A stretch of DNA of 64,000 bases, taken from the NCBI RefSeq assembly GCF_900116445.1, contig NZ_FPBH01000028.1, positions 1-64,000 on the forward strand, written 5' to 3'. A program made the translations under genes and the position numbers. The notes under the pieces were generated by a model that was not told the origin of the DNA, did no database searches, and saw only the letters and a program-made list of their open reading frames with translations. This document shows positions 57,430 to 64,000 of this stretch, piece by piece. The DNA comes from Paraburkholderia aspalathi (lineage in GTDB: Bacteria > Pseudomonadota > Gammaproteobacteria > Burkholderiales > Burkholderiaceae). How positions within the stretch are numbered: the stretch's first letter is position 1; the number at the start of each line of letters is the position of its first letter.

Positions 57430-58665
57430 ATGAGGCGGCAACTCGTCCGCCTGCACCGCTGGTTCGGTGTCGCCATTGCGTTGTTTCTGTTCGTCGCCGG
57501 CCTGACCGGCGCGATCATCGCGTGGGATCACGAACTCGATGCGGCGCTGAACCCGTCGTTCTTCAAAGCGCGCACCGCCGGTCCGGCGCTGTCCGGACTC
57601 GAACTGGCGCGCCGCGTAGAAGCCGCCGATCCGCGCCTGCAGGTGACGTATCTGCCGCTCGACGCCGAACCCGGCCACACGCTGCAGATGATGGTGCTGC
57701 CGCGTACCAACCCCGCGACGAAGCAGCCCTACCCGCTCGACTTCAACCAGATTGCCGTCGACCCCACCACCGGCGACATCCAGGGCCGGCGCGAATGGGG
57801 CGCCGTTTCACTCGCGCGGCTCAATCTGATTCCGTTTATCTACAAGCTGCACTACACGTTGCATTTGCCGTTCACCGGCGGTGTCGATATCGGCACGTGG
57901 CTGATGGGCATCGTCGGGATCGTGTGGCTGTTCGATAGCGTGGTCGCTCTGTGGCTGTCGTTTCCGAGCCTCAAGGCATGGCGCAAGTCGTTCGCATTCC
58001 GCCTCGGACGCGGCGGCTATGCGCTCACTTTCGATCTGCATCGTTCGGGCGGCGTGTGGATCTGGGGCCTGCTAGCGATCGTCGCGCTAACGTCGGTATC
58101 GATGAATCTGTCAGGGCCCGTGGTTCGGCCAGTCGTGTCGCTAGTCTCGAAGCTCACGCCTGATCCGATCAACAACCCCGAAATTCTGCGTGCGCCGCAG
58201 CCCGGCGACCAGGTGCTGAGCCGCGAGCGCATCGTGCAGCTAGCCGAGCAAGCCGGTAAGGCGCAGAACCTGAAGGTGCCGCCCGGCGGCGTCTACTACG
58301 CGGAATTCCTGCATGCCTACGGCGTCGGCTTCTACGCGACCGGCAACGATCACGGTGATCTCGGCCTCGGCAATCCGTGGATGTATTGGGACGCGGCCAC
58401 CGGCAAGCAACTCGGCGCGCAGATTCCTGGCAAGGGCACAGCGGGCGACATCTTCATGCAGGTGCAATTCCCCCTGCATTCGGGACGCATCCTCGGTATC
58501 GGTGGACGGATTCTGATTAGCGCGATGGGGATTGCAGTCGCCGTACTGAGCGCAACGGGACTACTGATCTGGCTGAAGAAACTGAATGCGCGCCGCCGTT
58601 CCGCACAAAACGCACGGCTCGCGCCGGACGCGCGGAATGCGAGTGGCTCCGCAATGCGCTCTTGA
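57430..58665 (+). CDS. PepSY-associated transmembrane protein, iron-regulated
   Basis: 411 residues with the PepSY/TM layout: helix 1 (about 13-33), a periplasmic PepSY domain (about 45-130), helices at about 155-178 and 205-228, a second periplasmic domain, and a final helix (about 360-385). Family motifs include LHRWFGVAIALFLFVAGLTG, LHYTLHLPF and DLHRSGGVW. Conserved His residues in these helices are haem or flavin-electron carriers in related siderophore reductases. With its Fur box and the divergent TonB receptor, a role in reducing imported ferric siderophore is likely (inference). No clear ribosome site before the ATG. Confidence 0.82.
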   Translation: MRRQLVRLHRWFGVAIALFLFVAGLTGAIIAWDHELDAALNPSFFKARTAGPALSGLELARRVEAADPRLQVTYLPLDAEPGHTLQMMVLPRTNPATKQPYPLDFNQIAVDPTTGDIQGRREWGAVSLARLNLIPFIYKLHYTLHLPFTGGVDIGTWLMGIVGIVWLFDSVVALWLSFPSLKAWRKSFAFRLGRGGYALTFDLHRSGGVWIWGLLAIVALTSVSMNLSGPVVRPVVSLVSKLTPDPINNPEILRAPQPGDQVLSRERIVQLAEQAGKAQNLKVPPGGVYYAEFLHAYGVGFYATGNDHGDLGLGNPWMYWDAATGKQLGAQIPGKGTAGDIFMQVQFPLHSGRILGIGGRILISAMGIAVAVLSATGLLIWLKKLNARRRSAQNARLAPDARNASGSAMRS

Positions 58666-58677
58666 TCTGAAGAGGGA

Positions 58678-58696
58678 GCGCCGACTCATTCGGCGC
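58678..58696. terminator. Hairpin between convergent PepSY and purU genes
   Basis: GCGCCGA-CTCAT-TCGGCGC, a perfect 7-bp stem without a T tract. Possible Rho-assisted terminator. Confidence 0.35.
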
Positions 58697-58759
58697 AAGC
58701 TTGCAGCGGGGTGATGCGGCCACGGCTTGACCGCCCCACTGCAAGCACATCAACTACGT

Positions 58760-59629
58760 TTAACGAAACACCACCGTCTTGCTGCCGTTCAACACGACGC
58801 GATGCTCGACGTGCCACTTCACCGCACGCGCAAGCGTCACGCACTCGACGTCGCGGCCGATTGCCGTCAGTTGCTCCGGCGTCATGCTGTGGTCGACGCG
58901 CTCCACACCTTGCTCGATGATCGGACCTTCGTCGAGATCTGTCGTTACGTAGTGGGCCGTTGCGCCGATCAGCTTCACACCTCGGTCGAATGCCTGGTAA
59001 TACGGCTTCGCGCCCTTGAAGCTCGGCAGGAACGAGTGGTGAATATTGATCGCGCGGCCGGCGAGCGATTCGCACAGTTGCGGCGACAGAATCTGCATGT
59101 AGCGCGCGAGCACTACCAGATCCGCTTGATGCTCGTCGATCACTTCAAGCACGCGCGCTTCCTGCGCGGCCTTCGCGTCGGGCGTGCCGCCCATCAGCGG
59201 GAAGTGATGGAACGGAATGTCATAGCTGGCCGCGAGCTGATAGAACTCCTTGTGGTTCGAGATGATCGCCGGAATCTCGATACCCAATTGACCGGTGCGA
59301 TAGCGGAACAGCAGGTCGTTCAGGCAATGGCCGATCTTCGACACCATGATGACGACGCGCGGCTTCACCGACGCATCGTGCAATTCCCAGCGCATACCGA
59401 ACTGCTCAGCGAGCGTGGCGAACGACGTACGCAACACGTCCTGGCCCGGATCGCCGCCGACCTGCTGAAAATGCACGCGCATGAAGAACTCGCCGGTGCG
59501 GCTATCGCCGAACTGCGCGGAGTCGAGAATATTGCTGCCACGCTCGAACAGAAAGCCCGAAACCGCGTGGACGATGCCGGGCCGGTCGGCGCACGACAGT
59601 TTGAGGATAAAGCTGTGATCGGTCGACAT
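58760..59629 (-). CDS. purU: Formyltetrahydrofolate deformylase
   Basis: 289 residues. An N-terminal ACT domain (about 6-90, LKLSCADRPGIVHAVSGFL) precedes the formyltransferase-type catalytic domain (about 92-280) with SNHKEFYQLA, INIHHSFLPSF and the catalytic Asp in TTDLDEGPII. It hydrolyses 10-formyl-THF to formate and THF, balancing one-carbon pools for purine and methionine synthesis. Length matches E. coli PurU (280). Single gene, convergent with PepSY. Confidence 0.96.
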   Translation of the reverse strand: MSTDHSFILKLSCADRPGIVHAVSGFLFERGSNILDSAQFGDSRTGEFFMRVHFQQVGGDPGQDVLRTSFATLAEQFGMRWELHDASVKPRVVIMVSKIGHCLNDLLFRYRTGQLGIEIPAIISNHKEFYQLAASYDIPFHHFPLMGGTPDAKAAQEARVLEVIDEHQADLVVLARYMQILSPQLCESLAGRAINIHHSFLPSFKGAKPYYQAFDRGVKLIGATAHYVTTDLDEGPIIEQGVERVDHSMTPEQLTAIGRDVECVTLARAVKWHVEHRVVLNGSKTVVFR

Positions 59630-59745
59630 GACCTGGGTGACTCCCTTCTTCAGTGCGTAGTTTGTTCGGTGTGTCTTATTCGATGCAGCGTGCTACAGCG
59701 TGATCTGGCTTGTCCGCCGAACCTGCACCCGCGCCTGACTAGCGC

Positions 59746-60594
59746 TTATGCAAGCACCGGTGGCGCGAACAGCGTCTCGATGCCCGGACACGCGTCTTCG
59801 TCGATCCAGCGGCGGCGCAGCAGGCAATCCAGCGTAGCCAGACTCGCATCCACGGTTATCGCGCCTTCTTCGATCCAGCCCGCCACTTCGTCGATGCGCG
59901 CGAGCCGGTGTTCACCCACTTCGCCGTCCTGATTGCGCGGCGCGAAATCGGCCGGCAGCGCGAGGTCGTAGATAAAAATCTGTTCGGCCTGCGTGCCTTC
60001 CGGCAACGATTGCAGCACATGCGCAGTGCGTCCAGCCGTGGCACGCGCGGCGATCTCCTCGGGAATACCGGCTTCTTCCCAGCACTCCTTGATGATCGTC
60101 GCCTCGATGCCGAAGCCCCAGCCGATCCCGCCTGCGACGACATTGTCGAGCATGCCCGGGTCGGTGGCCTTGGTGTCGCTGCGGCGCGCGATCCACAATT
60201 GCGGCGCGCCATCCGCGTATTCTACGACGCCGTTCAGATGCACCGCGTAGGTCATCGTGCCGAAGAAGCGCGACGCCGCGCGTTCGATGTAGGCGAGCGG
60301 CGGTGCATCGAACGCATTGCGGATCGCGTAAGTCTCGTTGCGCCAGCCGGGAATGCGGCCCTCGGCGGCAAGTGCGCCGATCACGGAACCGAGCGCCGCG
60401 CTGCGCAGATCGACGGTGTTGAACGCGGGCGCGAGCGTGACGCGCGTATTGTCGATTTCAAACACATCGGGCCAGCGCGCGAGCAAGGGCACATCAGTCG
60501 AGCGAATCCAGCCGACCTGCTCGGCGTCGATCCAGAACGGCAGATGCGCGTCTATGTCGAAGCGACGCGCGGCGGTGATGCAAGGCAAAGTCAT
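59746..60594 (-). CDS. NUDIX hydrolase with DUF4743 domain
   Basis: 282 residues: N-terminal DUF4743 (about 5-115) followed by a NUDIX domain. The Nudix box reads GGIGWGFGIEATIIKECWEEAGI, given as GGIGWG and EATIIKECWEEAGI, with Lys for the usual Arg before the E-C-W-E-E core. Eukaryotic relatives such as the Tnr3 N-terminus act on oxidised thiamine diphosphates. This enzyme probably hydrolyses a similar nucleoside- or thiamine-type diphosphate. 116 bp upstream of purU on the same strand; operon uncertain. Confidence 0.85.
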   Translation of the reverse strand: MTLPCITAARRFDIDAHLPFWIDAEQVGWIRSTDVPLLARWPDVFEIDNTRVTLAPAFNTVDLRSAALGSVIGALAAEGRIPGWRNETYAIRNAFDAPPLAYIERAASRFFGTMTYAVHLNGVVEYADGAPQLWIARRSDTKATDPGMLDNVVAGGIGWGFGIEATIIKECWEEAGIPEEIAARATAGRTAHVLQSLPEGTQAEQIFIYDLALPADFAPRNQDGEVGEHRLARIDEVAGWIEEGAITVDASLATLDCLLRRRWIDEDACPGIETLFAPPVLA

Positions 60595-60671
60595 TCAAAA
60601 CTCCAAACTGGTCTTCAGCTGCGTTCGGTTGGTGTCAGCCAGCGTAGCGGTGTCCTGTCGATTCAATAGCC

Positions 60672-61286
60672 TCAATCGCGCAAGGCGACGCGAATCCCGA
60701 TTGCAATGAACGTCGCGCCAGCAAGCCGATCGAGCCACACGCCCACGCGCGGCCGGCGCTTCAGCCAACCGCCGATCATCCCCGCGCACACGCCGAACAG
60801 CGAAAACACCACCACGGTCTGCAACATGAACAACACGCCGAGTTCGAGCATCTGCACCGTGACGCTTTGCGTGCCGTGCGGCTGTACGAATTGCGGCAGG
60901 AACACGACGAAGAACAGCGTCACCTTCGGGTTCAGCAGATTGCCGAGCACGCTCTGGCGAAACACCGCGTTCAACGGTTGCGGCGCACGCTCGTGCGCGG
61001 TGGCGAGGCCCTGGCTGCGCAGCGCCTTGATGCCGATCCAGATCAGATAGGCAGCGCCCGCCAGCTTGATCACTTCAAACGCAACCGGCGACGAACGCAG
61101 CAACGCGGCCACGCCAAGCGCGGCCAACGTGGTGTGGAATGTGATGCCGGCGGCAAAGCCGAGCGCGGCGACGAGACCCGCCGCGCGGCCTTGCGAGATG
61201 CCACGCGCTAGCACTTGCAGATTGTCGGGGCCAGGCGCCATCGTGATAGCGATCGAGGTCGCGAGGAACAACAGGAAGTTGGGCAT
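60672..61286 (-). CDS. LysE/RhtB family amino-acid exporter
   Basis: 204 residues, six-helix exporter of the inner membrane. Family motifs: MAPGPDNLQVLARGISQGRAAG (read as APGPDNLQVLARG), KLAGAAYLIWIGIKALR and LGNLLNPKVTLFFVVFLPQF. It exports amino acids such as homoserine, threonine or lysine; specificity is not visible. 46 bp after apt and 77 bp before the NUDIX gene on the same strand. Confidence 0.9.
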   Translation of the reverse strand: MPNFLLFLATSIAITMAPGPDNLQVLARGISQGRAAGLVAALGFAAGITFHTTLAALGVAALLRSSPVAFEVIKLAGAAYLIWIGIKALRSQGLATAHERAPQPLNAVFRQSVLGNLLNPKVTLFFVVFLPQFVQPHGTQSVTVQMLELGVLFMLQTVVVFSLFGVCAGMIGGWLKRRPRVGVWLDRLAGATFIAIGIRVALRD

Positions 61287-61332
61287 CGTTTCTTACCTTC
61301 TTTGTGTGCAGGAAGAAGTTGGCATCCAGCGC

Positions 61333-61899
61333 TCAATGGCCGCCGAATTCAGTCACCGTATAGAGCGGCAGGCCCGCTTTGCGCAGCAAGGCCGAGCCGC
61401 CGAGGTCAGGCAGATCGATAATCGCCGCCCCTTCGATCACCACTGCGCCGAGCCGCTCGAGCAGAATCTTGCCGGCCATCATTGTGCCGCCGGTGGCGAT
61501 CAGATCGTCCATGATCACGACGCGGTCGCCCGGCTTGCAGGCGTCCTCGTGAATCTCGACGGTCGCGGTGCCGTATTCCAGCTCATAGGATTGCGCGACC
61601 CGCTTGTACGGCAGCTTGCCCTGCTTGCGGATCGGAATGAAGCCGAGGTTCAGCTCGTAAGCCAGAATCGGCCCGATGATGAAGCCGCGCGCATCCAGCC
61701 CGGCGACGTAGTCGAGCTTCGCGTCGATATAGCGCTGGACGAACAGATCGATCAGAACGCGCAGCGACTTCGGCTCCTGCAGGAGCGGCGTGATATCGCG
61801 AAACTGCACACCCGGCTGCGGCCAGTCGGGCACCGTGCGGATATGGCTTTTGATGTAGTCGGCCGCATCGAGCGGCGCGCTCGCGAGCGCGTTGGACAT
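61333..61899 (-). CDS. apt: Adenine phosphoribosyltransferase
   Basis: 188 residues, type I PRTase. The PRPP-binding loop is VVIMDDLIATGGTM (about 126-139). The N-terminal hood GVQFRDITPLLQ and FIPIRKQGKLPYK are typical of bacterial Apt. It converts adenine and PRPP to AMP, salvaging purine. Slightly longer than E. coli Apt (183). Located downstream of the antiporter gene and upstream of the LysE exporter. Confidence 0.96.
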   Translation of the reverse strand: MSNALASAPLDAADYIKSHIRTVPDWPQPGVQFRDITPLLQEPKSLRVLIDLFVQRYIDAKLDYVAGLDARGFIIGPILAYELNLGFIPIRKQGKLPYKRVAQSYELEYGTATVEIHEDACKPGDRVVIMDDLIATGGTMMAGKILLERLGAVVIEGAAIIDLPDLGGSALLRKAGLPLYTVTEFGGH

Positions 61900-61948
61900 G
61901 ATGTCTCCGGATGGACCTCGGCGGGTCCGATGAAAGGCTAAATCAGGT

Positions 61949-62004
61949 TCGGCCGGCGAGGCGCAAGCGGCTCAGCCGTGGCCGGCAACGCCGGCCTCGC
62001 CGAA
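61949..62004 (-). terminator. Long imperfect hairpin after the antiporter gene
   Basis: GGCCGGC-AAC-GCCGGCC (61980-61996) nested in outer arms TTCGGC...GCCGAA. No T tract. It lies 40-95 bp after the antiporter stop and before apt, so it may end the antiporter transcript with Rho. Confidence 0.3.
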
Positions 62005-62044
62005 ACCACACCCAGGCAACGCCACGCCGGTCGCACCGTTGTTG

Positions 62045-64000
62045 CTAGGCCGCAGCGGCGCCCGCGCGGCGATGCTTCGAAAGCAGTTCTTCGGCTTCGG
62101 CCAACTGTTCGGGCAGACCGCGCAACACCACGATGTCGCTCGCGCGCAGCTTGGTGGACGGGTCCGGCTCGACGCCGCGAATGCCGTGCCGCCGAATGGC
62201 CGTCACCTCGACGCCCAGATCGAACAGGCCCAATTCCGCCAGCGTTCGGCCCACCGCGTCCGAGTTTTCGTCGACCGGCACCGATTGTAGCCGCACCTGT
62301 TCATGGCCGTCGTCGTCTTCCATGTCGTCCGCACCGTGGAAATAGCCGCGCAGCAGTGCGTAACGCTCGTCGCGCATTTCCTCGACCCGCCGCACCACGC
62401 GCCGCATCGGCACGCCCATCAGCACCAGCGTGTGCGAGGCCAGCATCAGACTGCCCTCGACGATTTCCGGAATCACTTCGGTCGCGCCGGCGGCCAGCAG
62501 CTTTTCCAGATCGGCATCGTCGACGGTACGAACGATCACTGGCAGCGTCGGCTCAAGCTCGTGAATATTGTGTAGCACGCGCAATGCCGACGGCGTGTTC
62601 GCGTAGGTAATCGCGATCGCCGCGGCGCGATGGATACCGGCGGCAAGCAGCGATTCGCGCCGCCCCGCATCGCCGAACACCACGGACTCACCCGCCGCCG
62701 CAGCGGCCTGCACGCGATCGGGGTCCAGGTCCAACGCAACATACGACAAGCCTTCATGCTCCAGCATGCGCGCCAGATTCTGCCCGGCCCGGCCGTAACC
62801 GCAAATGATCACGTGCCCGCTTTGCTTCAGGCTCTGCGTTGCAATGCGCGTCATCTGCAAGGACTGCATCATCCATTCAGTCGACGACAACCGTAGCACG
62901 ATTCGATCGGCGTTCTGGATCATGAAGGGCGCAGCCAGCATCGACAGTAGCATCGCCGCGAGAATCGCCTGCAACAGGGTGGCGTCGACGAGATGCTTGT
63001 CGAGAATCAGGTTCAGCAGCACGAAGCCAAACTCACCCGCTTGCGCGAGGCCGATACCTGTGCGCATCGCAACACCCGGCGACGCACCGAACAGGCGCGA
63101 GAGCCCGGTCACCATCACCGCCTTCAGCAGGATCGGGCCGACCAGGAAGCCGAGCACGATGAACGGATGCTCCCAGATCACGCGCGGATTCAGCAGCATG
63201 CCGGTCGTGACGAAGAAGAGGCCCAGCAGCACGTCGCGAAACGGCTTGATGTCCTCTTCCACCTGATGGCGGTACGGCGTTTCGGCGATCAACATGCCGG
63301 CGATAAACGCACCGAGCGCGAGCGACAGGCCGAACTTATCCGTGATGAATGCCGCGCCGAGAGTCACCAGCAGCAGGTTGAGAATGAACAGTTCCTGCGA
63401 GCGGCGGCGCGCGACCACGTTGAACCAGCGCGTCATGAAGCGCTGACCCACTATTAACAATAGCGCCAACGCCACGACGATCTTGATCGCGGCCACCCCG
63501 AGCGCGCTGACGAGATCTTTCGAATCGCCGCCCAGCGCTGCGATCACGATCAACAGCGGCACCACCGCCAGATCCTGGAACAGCAGCACGCCGAAGATGT
63601 TGCGGCCGTGCTCGGTTTCGATCTCGAGCCGCTCAGCGAGCATCTTGCTGACAATCGCCGTCGACGACATCGCCAACGCGCCGCCCAGCGCCACGCTCGC
63701 CTGCCACGTAATGTGCACCCAGCGCTCAAGCACGAAGCCGAGCGTGACCGCCACGGCAATCGTGCCGATCACCTGCAACAGGCCTAAGCCGAACACGAGC
63801 CGGCGCATCGAACGCAGTTTGGAAAGCGAAAACTCCAGCCCGATCGAAAACATCAGGAACACAACGCCGAACTCGGCCAGGTTCTGTGCGCCCACCGAAT
63901 CGGGAATCAAACCGAACGCGTGCGGCCCGACGACGATGCCGACCGTCAGATAGCCCAGCATCGGTGGAAGATTCAGAAAGCGAAAAGTCACCACTCCGGC
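62045..64000 (-). CDS. KefB-type cation:proton antiporter (CPA2) with RCK domains, 5' end cut
   Basis: At least 651 residues, open to the window edge at 64000, so the first helix is missing. CPA2 membrane domain (to about residue 375; FRFLNLPPMLGYLTVGIVVGP, GRNIFGVLLFQDLAVVPLL, GLAQAGEFGFVLLN), then an RCK_N/TrkA-N domain with the nucleotide loop ICGYGRAGQNLA and the Asp pair LDLDPD, and a RCK_C domain at the C-terminus. KefB/KefC-like antiporters exchange K+ for H+ under electrophile stress. No ancillary KefG/F gene is visible here. Confidence 0.9.
   Translation of the reverse strand, partial: AGVVTFRFLNLPPMLGYLTVGIVVGPHAFGLIPDSVGAQNLAEFGVVFLMFSIGLEFSLSKLRSMRRLVFGLGLLQVIGTIAVAVTLGFVLERWVHITWQASVALGGALAMSSTAIVSKMLAERLEIETEHGRNIFGVLLFQDLAVVPLLIVIAALGGDSKDLVSALGVAAIKIVVALALLLIVGQRFMTRWFNVVARRRSQELFILNLLLVTLGAAFITDKFGLSLALGAFIAGMLIAETPYRHQVEEDIKPFRDVLLGLFFVTTGMLLNPRVIWEHPFIVLGFLVGPILLKAVMVTGLSRLFGASPGVAMRTGIGLAQAGEFGFVLLNLILDKHLVDATLLQAILAAMLLSMLAAPFMIQNADRIVLRLSSTEWMMQSLQMTRIATQSLKQSGHVIICGYGRAGQNLARMLEHEGLSYVALDLDPDRVQAAAAAGESVVFGDAGRRESLLAAGIHRAAAIAITYANTPSALRVLHNIHELEPTLPVIVRTVDDADLEKLLAAGATEVIPEIVEGSLMLASHTLVLMGVPMRRVVRRVEEMRDERYALLRGYFHGADDMEDDDGHEQVRLQSVPVDENSDAVGRTLAELGLFDLGVEVTAIRRHGIRGVEPDPSTKLRASDIVVLRGLPEQLAEAEELLSKHRRAGAAAA

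Overview
This window looks like a chromosome segment of a Burkholderiaceae bacterium, probably Paraburkholderia or Burkholderia. The grounds are high GC codon use, the gene neighbourhoods (a D-aminoacylase cluster; the set uvrA, a YajR-like transporter and ssb), the rich repertoire of LysR, MFS and cytochrome genes, and Fur-controlled siderophore uptake. The genus is inferred from gene content, not from a marker gene.

Layout. At 1-95 an IS3-like insertion sequence end runs off the left edge. 229-4499 is a D-amino-acid cluster: RidA, D-aminoacylase and a MurR/RpiR regulator, divergent from a DSD1-type PLP enzyme. 4589-9205 holds a MarR/EmrB-type drug exporter pair, an EcsC-like protein, an HSL-type esterase and a CHRD protein. 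A candidate small RNA sits at about 9410-9481. 9588-16665 is a signalling block: a BvgS/EvgS-type hybrid kinase, an aquaporin with an altered selectivity filter, and three tandem RcsB/BvgA-like response regulators. 17021-19335 is a divergent MFS/LysR pair. 19824-25110 is a compact, translationally coupled operon for a B-type (ba3-like) cytochrome oxidase with three extra c-type cytochromes and a 58-residue membrane subunit. 25259-33406 carries a hypothetical gene with a structured leader, a chemoreceptor, a DUF4239 protein and a catabolic operon (M14 deacylase, MFS, metallo-beta-lactamase-fold hydrolase) with a LysR gene.

About 33.8-48.7 kb is a genomic island with visibly lower GC and defence cargo. 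It has (i) a three-gene ABC-3C type operon (DUF4297/Cap4-like nuclease effector, middle component, DUF3732-type ATPase), and (ii) a complete Ec67/Eco2-like retron. The retron's msr-msd RNA is readable from an 11-bp a1/a2 repeat, a GAATC-loop hairpin and a perfect TATAAT box, and it sits 11 nt in front of a reverse transcriptase-TOPRIM fusion. It also has (iii) a tightly overlapping six-gene operon of three tyrosine recombinases, two small coiled-coil proteins and a RecD2-like helicase, which is probably the mobility module, related to recombinase-trio (Tn554-like or Gamma-Mobile-Trio-like) elements. A roughly 400-nt hairpin-rich stretch with its own terminator follows that operon.

From 48.7 kb to the right edge is core chromosome: ssb, YajR-like MFS, uvrA, an AI-2E family permease, a TonB siderophore receptor and a PepSY protein each preceded by a near-identical Fur box, purU, a NUDIX hydrolase, a LysE exporter, apt, and a KefB-type antiporter cut by the window edge.

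The strongest leads are the retron with its RNA, the ABC-3C operon and the recombinase/helicase operon. All family assignments come from reading motifs. No database search was possible.
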